The notes under the pieces: generated by a model | Seen by the model: the letters and a program-made list of their open reading frames with translations, nothing else | Database searches by the model: none | Told to the model about the DNA's origin: nothing | Made by a program: the position numbers and the translations under genes | Shown: positions 1-9,431 of the stretch, one piece after another | How positions within the stretch are numbered: position 1 is the first letter of the stretch | How the letters are laid out: every line of letters starts with the position of its first letter | Assembly (NCBI GenBank): GCA_021819725.1 | Contig: JAKAQR010000001.1 | Span: 124,001-188,000, forward strand | Length of the DNA: 64,000 nt | Reading direction: 5' to 3' | Source: Actinomycetes bacterium | Lineage (GTDB): Bacteria > Actinomycetota > Acidimicrobiia > Acidimicrobiales > Acidimicrobiaceae

Positions 1-48
1 GATTCTGACTGCGCCGAAGGCACTGACGCCAACTAACCTATTCGAATC

Positions 49-1641
49 GTGACTCATCAACACCAAAAAAAGATCGTCAAGTCCTCCAAACTACGTCGCA
101 GGCGTCGCCTGGTCACAGGACTAGTCGGTTTTCTCGTCTTGATCCTGATCCTAGGGGTGAGTGGCTACGTCTATGTGCACTACCGCTACGATCAGATAGG
201 CCGCGTCCACGTCGATGGACTCACCACCCAAGCCCCGAGCGGCAAGCCCGAGAATATTCTCCTGGTGGGAGACAATAGCCGCTGCACGTTGAAGAAGTAT
301 TCGAGTTTCTATCAGAAACAGAACAACCATTTCGGCACGTGTTCCCAGGTCGGTGGCGGACGCAGCGACGTCACCATGGTACTACACCTCGACCCAGCGA
401 AGCATTCAGCCTATCTACTCTCCATACCGCGGGACCTTTGGATGCCCATGCCCGGTGGCACTGGGTTGCAGCTACGGGTCGATGATTCGCTGAACTCCGC
501 CGAGGACACCTACCTCAACCGGAAGTTTGGCCCAACGATGCTCGTCAAAGCGATCCAACAGGATCTCGGCATTCCTATCAGCCACTACGTAGAACTCAAC
601 TTCTATACCTTTGAAAAGGTGGTGAACACCCTCGGCGGCATCACTATTGACTTCCCGACCAAGTTGAAGGACTACTATTCGGGACTCAACATCACGCAAC
701 CCGGATGTCAGCACCTCAACGGCACCCAGGCGTTAGCGCTTGTTCGCGCGAGGCATCTGTACTACTACGACCCGACGACGGGAACGTGGAAGTACGATGG
801 AACCGGTGATCTTGGTCGCATTCAACGGACGCATATCTTTCTGAGAGTTCTCGCCTCTCAAATTAAGACATCGGCGTTATCCAATCCCTTGAACGCTAAC
901 GCGTTGTTGGGCTCCATTCTCCCAGCACTGAAGCTCGACCAAGGCTTCACCCTCAGCGACCTCGTCTCACTAGCCTTGACCTACTCACACGTAAATCCCG
1001 GCGCTATTCCTACGGTCACCCTGCCGGTGATCATTCCCAATGGCACCTTCCATGATCTTGCCAACCCCAGTAACTATCAGGCTCCTGGATCGATCGTCCT
1101 GCCCTACCAACCCAATGATCTCACGCAAATCTCCAAGTTCCTAGGCACAAGTGCGGTGGACTACCAGGCGGTATCCCCAGGTTCCGTGACGGTTTCGGTC
1201 CTGAACGGGTCTGGCGTTACGAATGAGGCCGCGCAAACGGCCTCCGGCTTACGAGCTCTTGGCTACAAGATCGATTCTATCGGTAACGCCACCTACGCCG
1301 GAACCGACTCCGAAGCGGTGGTGCGGTATCGACCTGGTGACCTGGCGATGGGAGAGAAGGTCCTCTCTTCATTGACCGGTCAAGCGATTATGGCCGAAGG
1401 GCCAAGTTCACAGTCCGCTGATGTCGTCCTCACCACAGGCTCCACCGTTGCCGTCGACCCACCACCAAGTACAGCGAGCTCTTCCTCCTCTAGCACCGGT
1501 AACAGCTCATCATCGTCGAGTGCAACCAGCAGCGGGTCCTCCAGCAATGTTCAAAGCGTGACCCAGCTCGCTAACACCAATCTTTGGAGCGCCTCTGAAC
1601 CGATCAGTTGGTGGGATCCGAAGGCGTGCCCTTCGAAGTAA
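49..1641 (+). CDS. LytR-CpsA-Psr (LCP) family cell-wall glycopolymer ligase
   Basis: LCP enzymes transfer undecaprenyl-linked glycopolymers onto peptidoglycan outside the cell membrane. The 530-residue product has a basic N-terminus (KSSKLRRRRR), one membrane anchor at about residues 21-44, and an LCP domain at about 65-270. Recognisable LCP motifs are NILLVGDNSR, GGRSDVTMVLHL, LLSIPRDLW and QALALVRARH. A LytR_C-type domain follows at about 380-450 (VTVSVLNGSG onward), then a Ser-rich low-complexity stretch near 475-505 and a short tail. The start is GTG with no clear Shine-Dalgarno sequence in the 48 bases available, so it is not secure. It stands alone here, with a long gene-poor stretch downstream. 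Confidence 0.9.
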   Translation: MTHQHQKKIVKSSKLRRRRRLVTGLVGFLVLILILGVSGYVYVHYRYDQIGRVHVDGLTTQAPSGKPENILLVGDNSRCTLKKYSSFYQKQNNHFGTCSQVGGGRSDVTMVLHLDPAKHSAYLLSIPRDLWMPMPGGTGLQLRVDDSLNSAEDTYLNRKFGPTMLVKAIQQDLGIPISHYVELNFYTFEKVVNTLGGITIDFPTKLKDYYSGLNITQPGCQHLNGTQALALVRARHLYYYDPTTGTWKYDGTGDLGRIQRTHIFLRVLASQIKTSALSNPLNANALLGSILPALKLDQGFTLSDLVSLALTYSHVNPGAIPTVTLPVIIPNGTFHDLANPSNYQAPGSIVLPYQPNDLTQISKFLGTSAVDYQAVSPGSVTVSVLNGSGVTNEAAQTASGLRALGYKIDSIGNATYAGTDSEAVVRYRPGDLAMGEKVLSSLTGQAIMAEGPSSQSADVVLTTGSTVAVDPPPSTASSSSSSTGNSSSSSSATSSGSSSNVQSVTQLANTNLWSASEPISWWDPKACPSK

Positions 1642-1655
1642 CGAGTTGAACTTGC

Positions 1656-1673
1656 TACTGTCTTGACACAGTA
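1656..1673 (+). terminator. possible weak terminator after the LCP gene
   Basis: TACTGT and ACAGTA form a perfect 6-bp stem around a 6-nt loop, starting 14 nt after the LCP stop codon and followed by TTTG. The stem is short and the T-run poor, so this is only a candidate. Confidence 0.25.
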
Positions 1674-2490
1674 TTTGCCACAGTTGGTTGCTCCAAATGA
1701 CGACATCCCACCGCCATCCACGACGGGATAATCGGACGTACTATCGCGGCTAAGATTAACAGACGATGAAGGTCGACCCAAGCTACTTGAATACTTTTTC
1801 CGCGCCGTAGCACGAATAGCTGCTTGCCATCGCAGTACGGCCCGAGTAGCAAGAAAGTACGATGCTATTGCCCCACCGCTGCAATCCGCTGCATTCCAAC
1901 TCCCACACAGCATTACCCCACCAACATAGACATTTATTGTTGGTACTATGAGGTTCTTCTACCCAGCCCGCTTCCATCACGTTGCGACCATGATGTTGCC
2001 CACATCACAACGAGAAGCTACGCCTGGCCTGCAAACATTTGCCACCATCGGCTAGCCTTTGCCAATTCGGTCACTGGACAGTAGCAGCAATGAGCTGGCT
2101 TCCCCCGGACGCATAGAAGCTCATTCCCGTGTGCTACCACGGGTAGTCGTGCATAGCAGCGCACTCTCCCGCAGCCATCAGGCCGCCCTGCCTACGTCGG
2201 GGCGTGGCTTACAGCGAAGAGGGTCTTGCCTTCCTCATAGGACAACACCTACCGACCCGGTGCACGCCCGGCGCACCAACGACCATCCATCATTGATAAC
2301 GCTAGCCACGCTAATCCAGCGAAATGGCTCATTATCCCCTGTAGGCGACCCACCAAGCTCGGGCACATAACTGACCGGGCTCGGCTTACGCGATCTATCA
2401 ATCTCGGTAGCGCCATCTCCCTCAGAATCAGTGGTAGCGAATGCGTTCACCAACCAATCGAGACGTTCACCTCATGGCGCTGCAATCATG
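1674..2490. other. about 0.8 kb without a supportable gene
   Basis: Short open frames occur on both strands, but none has a convincing ribosome-binding site, a recognisable motif, or a protein-like composition throughout. It may be non-coding or the remains of a decayed gene. The minus-strand frame at about 2235-2453 is the least unlikely candidate, and I do not call it. Confidence 0.5.
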
Positions 2491-2498
2491 ACTAATGC

Positions 2499-4538
2499 CT
2501 AGCCAGCAGCCTCAGTTTCGGCAAATCGCGGCGGGCGTGCCATCGGATAGAAGCAGGCCGCGTAGTGCTCTTGTCCATATTGGGTGTAATCCGGCTGCTC
2601 CTCTGCGCATCGATCCTGGGCAAAAGCACAGCGGGTGCGGAAGCGACACCCGGAGGGTGGAGTAATTGCGGAGGGGATTTCGCCACGGACGGTGCCATGT
2701 TCCTTAGCTAGCTCAACCTCCGGGTTCGCCTCTGGCACGGCGTCGAGGAGCATATGAGTATAGGGATGTTTGGCCCGCTGAAAGATGTCCGCCTCTGTTC
2801 CAAGCTCCACAAGCTTGCCAAGGTACATCACGGCGATTCGGTCGGCCATGAATCGAACAACGGAGAGATCGTGAGAGATAATGATGTAGGTAAGATCATG
2901 CTCTGCCTGGAGATCCTTCATGAGGTTCAGCACCTGCGAACGAATCGAGACGTCCAGTGCCGATACTGGCTCATCTGCCACGATGACCTCTGGCTGCAGC
3001 GCCAAGGCCCGAGCAAGACCGATACGTTGTCGCTGACCACCGGAGAACTCATGTGGATATCGGTCAGCGGCCGACGGCGAGAGTCCGACCTCGCGGAGCA
3101 GCCGTGCGACCGTCGCATCGCGCTCACGTTGGCTACCAAGACGATGGATGGTTAGCGGCTCAGAGAGGATATCCTTTACCCGCATTCGCGGGTCGAGCGA
3201 GGCGTAAGGATCTTGGAACATAAGCTGAAGATCCCGACGGACCGACTTCAAATAGCGACCGTGATCCTTGATAATCGAGCGACCTTTGAAGCGAATATCT
3301 CCAGCAGTGACATCCTCTAGGCCGACGATCATCGAACCCGTCGTCGTCTTGCCGCAACCGGACTCACCGACGATTCCAAATGTCTCGCCGCGATAGACCG
3401 AGAATGTCACATCGGTCACCGCCTTGACGGTACCAATATGGCGCTGGACAAGGGCACCCTTTGTCACAGGGTACTCCTTCACGACGTGATCGAGTTCGAT
3501 AATGGCCTCGCGATCCGTCTTTGAGCTCGCCTGATCGCGTTTGATCACATTCACCGGAATACGATCGGGTGCAGAGACCGGGTAAAAGCAGCTGAACGGG
3601 TGTGAGTAACCATCCGGAGTCTCGAAGGGTGGCTCCTCAACTCGGCATCGATCTTGGACATAGCGACAGCGTGGCGCAAATCTACAACCAACTAAATCAG
3701 TACTGAGATCTGGCGGTAACCCTGGGATCGAGTAGAGACGCTCGGGGATCGAACCCTCTAGGGGTGGGATTGACGCCAAAAGAGCCTCAGTATAGGGGTG
3801 ATAAGGGTTCTGAAACAGATCCTTGGAGGAAGCGAACTCGGCGACCTCGCCCGCATACATCACCACCACATCATCAGCACGTCCAGCGATCACACCCATA
3901 TCGTGGGTGACGAGTATCATCGCCATCGAAAGACGTTCCTTCAGATCCTCAAGAAGTTCAAGAATCTGGGCCTGAATGGTGACATCAAGTGCCGTCGTTG
4001 GTTCGTCAAGGATAAGCAACTTTGGATCACAGGTGAGGGCCATCGCGATCATCACACGCTGACGGAGTCCTCCCGAGAGTTGGTGAGGAAAGTAGGTGAG
4101 CCGCTCCTTTGGGTTTGGCATACCGACCATGTTGAGCACCTCAATCGCCCTCGCCTCAGCGTCGGTCTTGTTCATGCCGAGATGAAGTCGCGCCGTCTCG
4201 CCGATCTGGTCACCAATCGTCAGTACCGGATTTAAGGACGTCATTGGGTCCTGGAAGACCATCGCGATCTCGTTGCCACGATATTTGCGCATCTGGCTTT
4301 GCGAGAGCTTCGTGAGATCGACACCATTAAACAGGATCTCGCCATGAGGAATGTAACCACCAGTTGGCAGCAGTCCCAAAATTGACATTCCAGTCATCGT
4401 TTTGCCTGAGCCGGACTCCCCTACCAGCCCGACCGTCTCACCGACATTGACATCGAAGCTTACGCCATCGACCGCCCGGACTTCACCCTTGCGCAGCCGA
4501 ATGTGCGTATGTAGATCTTTGATTTCCAAGAGTGGCAC
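2499..4538 (-). CDS. fused oligopeptide/dipeptide ABC transporter ATPase (DppD-DppF-like)
   Basis: The 679-residue protein contains two complete ABC ATPase halves, so one polypeptide probably provides both nucleotide-binding subunits of a peptide/nickel-family importer. Half 1 (about 1-320) shows Walker A GESGSGKT, signature LSGGLRQR and Walker B LLILDEPTTALD. Half 2 (about 345-660) shows GESGCGKT, FSGGQRQR and VIVADEPVSALD. Each half ends with the oligopeptide-transporter C-terminal Cys-containing segment (GCRFAPRCRYVQDRC and GCRFRTRCAFAQDRC), a hallmark of the Opp/Dpp family. The start is GTG with AAGGGG upstream. No permease or binding protein lies beside it in the window, so the substrate is unknown. 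Confidence 0.9.
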   Translation of the reverse strand: MPLLEIKDLHTHIRLRKGEVRAVDGVSFDVNVGETVGLVGESGSGKTMTGMSILGLLPTGGYIPHGEILFNGVDLTKLSQSQMRKYRGNEIAMVFQDPMTSLNPVLTIGDQIGETARLHLGMNKTDAEARAIEVLNMVGMPNPKERLTYFPHQLSGGLRQRVMIAMALTCDPKLLILDEPTTALDVTIQAQILELLEDLKERLSMAMILVTHDMGVIAGRADDVVVMYAGEVAEFASSKDLFQNPYHPYTEALLASIPPLEGSIPERLYSIPGLPPDLSTDLVGCRFAPRCRYVQDRCRVEEPPFETPDGYSHPFSCFYPVSAPDRIPVNVIKRDQASSKTDREAIIELDHVVKEYPVTKGALVQRHIGTVKAVTDVTFSVYRGETFGIVGESGCGKTTTGSMIVGLEDVTAGDIRFKGRSIIKDHGRYLKSVRRDLQLMFQDPYASLDPRMRVKDILSEPLTIHRLGSQRERDATVARLLREVGLSPSAADRYPHEFSGGQRQRIGLARALALQPEVIVADEPVSALDVSIRSQVLNLMKDLQAEHDLTYIIISHDLSVVRFMADRIAVMYLGKLVELGTEADIFQRAKHPYTHMLLDAVPEANPEVELAKEHGTVRGEIPSAITPPSGCRFRTRCAFAQDRCAEEQPDYTQYGQEHYAACFYPMARPPRFAETEAAG

Positions 4539-4671
4539 GTGCGTTCCCCTTACCTCGGTGGCCCTCTAGTATGTTATCCGGTCCCCGCATAGTAGCACTA
4601 CCTTCTCTAACAGAAAACTTCAGCGATGCGTGGGTCCGCAGGTGCGATGGTTGGTAGTATGAATCTCTCAC

Positions 4672-4759
4672 GTCGGAGTGGCGGAATAGGTAGACGCGCT
4701 AGGTTGAGGGCCTAGTGACCGATAAGGTCGTGCGGGTTCAAGTCCCGCCTCCGACACCA
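4672..4759 (+). tRNA. tRNA-Leu (anticodon GAG)
   Basis: The acceptor stem GTCGGAG pairs with CTCCGAC. The anticodon stem CTAGG/CCTAG encloses the loop TTGAGGG, placing anticodon GAG at 4706-4708. A long class II variable arm and the T arm GCGGGTTCAAGTCCCGC follow. The 3' CCA is encoded (4757-4759). It is divergent from the ABC ATPase gene. Confidence 0.97.
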
Positions 4760-4840
4760 GCGCTTGTCATTGGTGTCTCATCGCGAGCAGGTCCGTTTCG
4801 CGCGGGGTCGACAGCGTCACAACACCGATCCGGCTCTACC

Positions 4841-4874
4841 GTGGGTGTGGCTCTCCTGTGGGTGTGGCGTTCCT
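4841..4874. repeat. 17-bp direct tandem duplication
   Basis: GTGGGTGTGGCTCTCCT at 4841-4857 is followed directly by GTGGGTGTGGCGTTCCT at 4858-4874, with two mismatches. It lies in the non-coding stretch between tRNA-Leu and the convergent DUF4268 gene. No function is apparent. Confidence 0.6.
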
Positions 4875-5044
4875 AGAGTGCCAAGCCGTCAGAGCGCTCA
4901 TTAGCGCGCTGAACAGAGACCTCTTCAGCCGATGTGTCCAAAGATGTGCGCAAGCAAAGGCCCAACCTGCGAGTTCCCGGCCAGACCAACAAGCGACTCG
5001 GGACCAGGATCGTCGCCGCCATGGCGATCGAGCAGCAAGACCGG

Positions 5045-5974
5045 CTATAAGTTATGCAGGTACTTCTTGAAGACGCCACGAAGCCGTCCCATCACATCCA
5101 TAAGCTGGATTTGGATCTCATCCCAATCGCTCTCCGGGGCGTCATAGCCTCCCGTGATCATCGAGGCGATCCGATAGTGTCCCGAACCGAGCGACTCCCA
5201 AACGAGCGCATCAGGATACAGGGCGGCTTCGATCGCGTCACGCTGCTTGAGCAGAACCTGATAGATCACGAGCGCCTCGCGTTGCCGCTCCCCTACCCCT
5301 ACAATTCGTACCTCCGCACCGCATTCAGTCGCATCGGCCACAAAATTGTAGGTCACCCCGGCGAGCCTGGTCAACCGATGCGTCACCGAGGTCATGCCCC
5401 GCATCGGGGACACCATCACTGGAGCATTTGCTTGAGCGCTCAAACGATCAAAGAACGATAATCGCAAGTCACTGCGCTCCGTCATACGGCGCCGTTCGGA
5501 CTCCGCTGAACGCACCAAAGGTGACGGACCAACCACACGGGTAACCAGATAGGTAATCGTCCCTTCAACACCCTTAAAACAGTGCATCTGCAACAGAAAG
5601 AACTTTGCGACACCGCTGCGGTTTAACCAATTCACGGCAGCCACGTGTTCAGCTGCGATCTCTTCGACGATCCATACGGCCATCTGGGCCTGCAGGGCAC
5701 TGACGTAGGTGACCAATCGTCCAAGTCCTGTGCTGCCAGCACGGCCAAGTGCCACCTCGAGAACGCAAAGACCTCCACCTGGATCCTCTGCGAGCAAGTC
5801 AGGGGTAATGGCCGCACCCCTACGGCCTCGAGTAACCGTAGATAACTCCAGATCGAGCGCATCATTGATCACACTAGGGTGTTCGAGTAACCAAGTGACC
5901 AGCTCCTGGGAGCCACCAGTCCATACCTCGCGTGTGGGTACTCGTACTGGTCTTCCTATGACCTGCTGAGCCAT
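5045..5974 (-). CDS. DUF4268 domain protein with PD-(D/E)XK-like N-terminal region
   Basis: The 309-residue product matches the DUF4268 family, which usually joins an N-terminal PD-(D/E)XK nuclease-like fold to a C-terminal DUF4268 region. N-terminal family landmarks are LLAED, GLGRLVTY and VAAVNWLN. C-terminal landmarks are QREALVIYQVLLKQRDAIEA, GGYDAPESDWDEIQIQLMD and a final RGVFKKYL. At the usual ENQ active-site position this protein reads E73-V74-A75, and the TDHDHLGQ-type stretch reads AGSTGLGR, so nuclease activity is doubtful. I chose ATG 5974 because AAGGAGG at 5987-5981 sits 6 nt upstream; a longer frame reaching 6022 is less likely. It stands alone, with no restriction or defence genes beside it. 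Confidence 0.7.
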   Translation of the reverse strand: MAQQVIGRPVRVPTREVWTGGSQELVTWLLEHPSVINDALDLELSTVTRGRRGAAITPDLLAEDPGGGLCVLEVALGRAGSTGLGRLVTYVSALQAQMAVWIVEEIAAEHVAAVNWLNRSGVAKFFLLQMHCFKGVEGTITYLVTRVVGPSPLVRSAESERRRMTERSDLRLSFFDRLSAQANAPVMVSPMRGMTSVTHRLTRLAGVTYNFVADATECGAEVRIVGVGERQREALVIYQVLLKQRDAIEAALYPDALVWESLGSGHYRIASMITGGYDAPESDWDEIQIQLMDVMGRLRGVFKKYLHNL

Positions 5975-5989
5975 TGCCACCCTCCTTGG

Positions 5990-6340
5990 TAAGGTTGCTC
6001 CAGTTCCATGCTGGCACCCCAATTAACTCCCCCATTCTATCGGGTGCAACAGTCCCAAACGGGTTTTCTTTGATCTTTCTACACGGTTTAGTGATCCTAC
6101 CGACAACAGCCGCGCCCACGCTATCGACAGGTCATCTCCCACCATTTTCTACGCGGCGTTACAATCACATACAGTGCTTCTAGTACTACTTATTGCGTTA
6201 TTTCCACTTGTTTTACTGTACATAATGGCAGCACGCACCTCTGCTGACTCGTACGCGGATCCGTCTGAGCAAGGTCGCGCGCCAACGAACTCACACAACT
6301 AATGCGGCCCTACGCCATGTGTGAGGCGTTCATCTAGGGT
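5990..6340. other. intergenic stretch without a recognisable gene
   Basis: About 350 bp separates the DUF4268 gene from the 3' end of hutH. It is locally AT-richer around 6150-6230. It should contain the DUF4268 promoter, but I could not pick a convincing box. No RNA gene or repeat is seen. Confidence 0.4.
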
Positions 6341-7858
6341 CTACAGATTCAGTAGGGTAACAGGGCAGAATGTAGCGATCTCCCCGCTCTCAACGAGTTC
6401 GAGTGCCGCCTGGATGTCGGGTGCCATGAAGTGATCAACATCGTAGTGTGGCACGACTTGGCGTAGGCAGTCCATGACGTTGCGAAGTGTGGGGCTGGTG
6501 GTCACTGGTGCCCGCAGCTCGATACCCTGGACAGCCGCCAACAGTTCAATCCCAATAATGGTGGCTACATTATGCGCTAACGGCGTTAACCGACGCGCTG
6601 CGAAGGTCGCCATAGAGACGTGATCCTCCTGGTTTGCTGAGGTAGGTAGTGAGTCTACCGATGCTGGATGGGCGATGCTTTTGTTCTCAGAAGCCAGTGA
6701 AGCCGCCGTCACATGGGCAATCATAAAGCCAGAGTTGACACCACCGTTGCGGACAAGAAACGGTGGCAGGCCACTCAAGGTTGCATCGATCAAAAGGGCG
6801 ATTCTCCGCTCTGCGAGGCCCCCGACTTCGCTCGCCGCGACGGCCAAGAAGTCGCAAGCCATCGCTACCGGTTCGGCATGGAAGTTTCCCCCCGAGAGCA
6901 CCTCATTCGTCTCAGTGAAGACGAGAGGGTTGTCAGAGACTCCATTTGCCTCGACCATGAGTCGTTCGCCTGTCCATTGCAGGACGTCAAAGACACTTCC
7001 CATCACCTGGGGTTGGCATCGTAAACTATAGGGATCTTGGACCTTTTCGCAGTCCTGATGCCACTGCGTGATTCCTGATCCTGCCAGTAGCCTACGATAG
7101 GCCCCAGCCGCTATCTTCTGTCCCGTATGGCCACGGACCTCCTGGATCCTCGGATCAAACGGTACGACCGAACCCGCAGCTGCATCAACGCTGAGCGCTC
7201 CGGTCACCACGGCAGCCTTGGTTACTCGGTCGATGGCGAAGAGTCCCTCAAGTGCCAAGGCGGTAGATACCTGGGTACCGTTGAGCAAGGCAAGGCCTTC
7301 CTTCGGACGGAGCACCACTGGCTCCCGGCCAAGCGTCGCTAATCCCTCCCGGGCCAGCATCGTCTGGCCGTGACAACGCACCTCTCCGACCCCGATAAGA
7401 GCGGTAGCGAGATGGGCTAACGGAGCTAGATCGCCCGATGCGCCCACCGATCCCTGCGATGGAATCACCGGGAGGATATCGTTGACCAGAAAATCAATCA
7501 GCGCCTCCATGAGTTCACGTGAGACGCCTGAGTACCCCTGTGCGAGGCTTGCAATCTTGAGCAGGAGGACCATGCGTACAACCGTGGCCGGGAGAGGATC
7601 TCCAACACCAACCGCATGCGAGAGCACCAGATTACGTTGCAACAGTTCTAGCTCAGCAGGGGGGATCTGTGTATTTGCCAAACGTCCAAAGCCAGTATTG
7701 ATGCCGTAGGCTGGGGCACTCGCCGAAGCGATCTCGGTTACCGTGGTGGCAGCAGCAGCGATACGCTCCCACGTAGGCGCCGCCAGCTCAAGGCTGTCAA
7801 TGCCCTCCCGGACAGTTTGCAGCTGAACTAAGGTCAACGCTCCAGGCTCGATTCTCAT
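6341..7858 (-). CDS. hutH: histidine ammonia-lyase
   Basis: Converts L-histidine to trans-urocanate and ammonia in the cytosol, the first step of histidine degradation. The 505-residue length is normal for HutH. Residues 140-142 (Ala-Ser-Gly in GSVGASGDLAPLAH) form the self-made MIO cofactor. Family motifs YGINTGFG, QRNLVLSHAVGVG (His81) and GYSGVSRE are present, and the SH pair favours histidine over phenylalanine or tyrosine as substrate. ATG start with AAGGAG upstream. No other hut gene is nearby, so the rest of the pathway must lie elsewhere or be absent. Confidence 0.93.
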   Translation of the reverse strand: MRIEPGALTLVQLQTVREGIDSLELAAPTWERIAAAATTVTEIASASAPAYGINTGFGRLANTQIPPAELELLQRNLVLSHAVGVGDPLPATVVRMVLLLKIASLAQGYSGVSRELMEALIDFLVNDILPVIPSQGSVGASGDLAPLAHLATALIGVGEVRCHGQTMLAREGLATLGREPVVLRPKEGLALLNGTQVSTALALEGLFAIDRVTKAAVVTGALSVDAAAGSVVPFDPRIQEVRGHTGQKIAAGAYRRLLAGSGITQWHQDCEKVQDPYSLRCQPQVMGSVFDVLQWTGERLMVEANGVSDNPLVFTETNEVLSGGNFHAEPVAMACDFLAVAASEVGGLAERRIALLIDATLSGLPPFLVRNGGVNSGFMIAHVTAASLASENKSIAHPASVDSLPTSANQEDHVSMATFAARRLTPLAHNVATIIGIELLAAVQGIELRAPVTTSPTLRNVMDCLRQVVPHYDVDHFMAPDIQAALELVESGEIATFCPVTLLNL

Positions 7859-8027
7859 GGCACTCCTTCGTGGTCAGTGGGTCTCAGGGGCGATGATCAC
7901 CACCCCATCAAACTATCGCAGGTTGATCAGACCACGCCACTCGTGGGCCCATGGAGGCTCTATCACCGATGGTCACTCCCTACCCCAAAAAGGAGTCAGG
8001 TGCAGGCGATCACACCACGGGCCACTG

Positions 8028-8558
8028 TCATGTGGCCCAAGAAGAGAGTCCTGACGGGTCATCGAGTAACGCTCGACGGTAACAGATCAGCTCGACCCCG
8101 GGAAAGTTCACGTCGCGCTCTGGTAGCCGAAGAAACCCCTGGCGCTCATAGAGAAGCTGCGCGGCGTGCATTCGCGTATCCGTATGAAGCACTGCAGCGA
8201 CCTTATGCGCAGCTCGTGCACGCCTAAGACACTCCTCGACTAGGGCTCGACCAACTCCTTGCCGATGGACTTCGGGCGTCACACCAAGCATGCGGATACC
8301 CGCCTCGCCAGCGCGCAATCCTTCCGCCAACGGAGAGCTCTCCTCGAGCACTAGCGAGACACAACCTACCACCTGCCCATCCAAGAGGGCGACGAGTACC
8401 ACAGCGTTATCCATGCGCCCCTTGACGTGAGCTACTTCATCGATGTACTCGCCCGCAATGCCGGGCGGATAGATCTGCTGATATGCGTGCCGTAACACGA
8501 GACCTGCTCGATCAACCTCGGCTTCCCCGATGGGCCGAACCTCAAGTATCTCTGCCAT
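8028..8558 (-). CDS. GNAT-family N-acetyltransferase
   Basis: The 176-residue protein is a single GNAT domain that would transfer an acetyl group from acetyl-CoA to an unknown amine. The acetyl-CoA pyrophosphate loop is visible as MLGVTPEVHRQGVGRALVEE (R-Q-G-V-G-R). Later GNAT elements are TDTRMHAAQLLYERQGFLRL. AAGGTGG precedes the ATG start. It is divergent from the S51 peptidase gene, 63 bp away. Substrate not predictable from sequence. Confidence 0.85.
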   Translation of the reverse strand: MAEILEVRPIGEAEVDRAGLVLRHAYQQIYPPGIAGEYIDEVAHVKGRMDNAVVLVALLDGQVVGCVSLVLEESSPLAEGLRAGEAGIRMLGVTPEVHRQGVGRALVEECLRRARAAHKVAAVLHTDTRMHAAQLLYERQGFLRLPERDVNFPGVELICYRRALLDDPSGLSSWAT

Positions 8559-8609
8559 GGCACCACCTTAGGGCCTTTAGGTGGCGAAGACACTGCCTAC
8601 CACACTGCC

Positions 8610-8615
8610 TACAAT
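8610..8615 (+). promoter_or_regulatory. probable -10 box for the S51 peptidase gene (leaderless)
   Basis: TACAAT lies 6 nt before ATG 8622, which places transcription initiation at or next to the start codon. There is no properly spaced Shine-Dalgarno sequence. Confidence 0.5.
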
Positions 8616-8621
8616 GGAGCG

Positions 8622-9353
8622 ATGACCCAAGAACGCACGCCCACGATACTCGCGACCTCAGGCGGATTGATCCGCGGACAACGCACTGAGGTAGCCTTTG
8701 GACCCCTCCTCCATCATGCGATCGAATTGAGTGGGGCGACCCGACCAAGCCTTGTCTATGTTGGCACCGCTATGGGGGATGGGAGTGCACAAGGACTCCG
8801 CATGATCGAAGCAGGACAGGCGGCTGGGATTCCGGTTCGTCTGCTCAAACTCTTCCCGATGCCCAATGTCGATGATTTTGACGACTACCTTCTCAGTCAC
8901 GATGTCGTCTGGGTTGGCGGTGGCAGTGTCGCTAATCTTCTCGCTCTCTGGCGCCTTCATGGGCTCGATAGCGCCCTCACGCGGGCTTGGCAGGCCGGAG
9001 TCGTGCTTGGCGGGGTCTCTGCCGGCTCTCTCTGCTGGCACCAGGGAGGAACGACCGACTCCTTCTCCCCGGAACTCACCCCGGTGACCAATGGTCTGGC
9101 ACTCCTCCCGTACTCGAACGGTGTCCACTACGACTCCGAACCGCGACGGCGGCCACTCTTCCAAGAGCTCATTGCAGCCGGAACACTCGCTGACGGCTAT
9201 GCGACCGAGGACGGCACCGGTCTTGTCTTCAGGGGGACGACCTTAGTCGAAGCGGTAACCGAGATCAAGGACAAGAGAGCCTACTCGGTCCGACGTAGCG
9301 GCGAGGGAGTCCAGGAGGAATCGCTACCAACTCGTCTGCTCGCGAACGGGTGA
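8622..9353 (+). CDS. peptidase E-like protein (peptidase family S51, class I glutamine amidotransferase fold)
   Basis: The 243-residue protein resembles S51 dipeptidases, cytosolic serine peptidases that cleave N-terminal Asp-X bonds. The nucleophile elbow is GGVSAGSLCWH, with Ser in G-x-S-A-G. Other family features are LVYVGTAMGD near the N-terminus, VVWVGGGSVANLLALWR, and a conserved-looking YSNGVHYDSEPRRRPLF segment that would contribute the His. Some S51 members, such as cyanophycinase-type enzymes, have other substrates, so specificity is uncertain. The start is supported by a -10 box 6 nt upstream. It converges on tal. Confidence 0.8.
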   Translation: MTQERTPTILATSGGLIRGQRTEVAFGPLLHHAIELSGATRPSLVYVGTAMGDGSAQGLRMIEAGQAAGIPVRLLKLFPMPNVDDFDDYLLSHDVVWVGGGSVANLLALWRLHGLDSALTRAWQAGVVLGGVSAGSLCWHQGGTTDSFSPELTPVTNGLALLPYSNGVHYDSEPRRRPLFQELIAAGTLADGYATEDGTGLVFRGTTLVEAVTEIKDKRAYSVRRSGEGVQEESLPTRLLANG

Positions 9354-9431
9354 ACGGGAGGTGGAACGCGCTTGCAACGCACCCCGAACAAACGTTGACC
9401 ACCAAACCCGGAAAGCACTTTAGTGTTTGAC

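Noticed and set aside
2059..2453. Short frames on both strands in the 1.7-2.5 kb gap
   Set aside because: No ribosome-binding site, no recognisable motif and biased composition; kept only as a gene-poor region.
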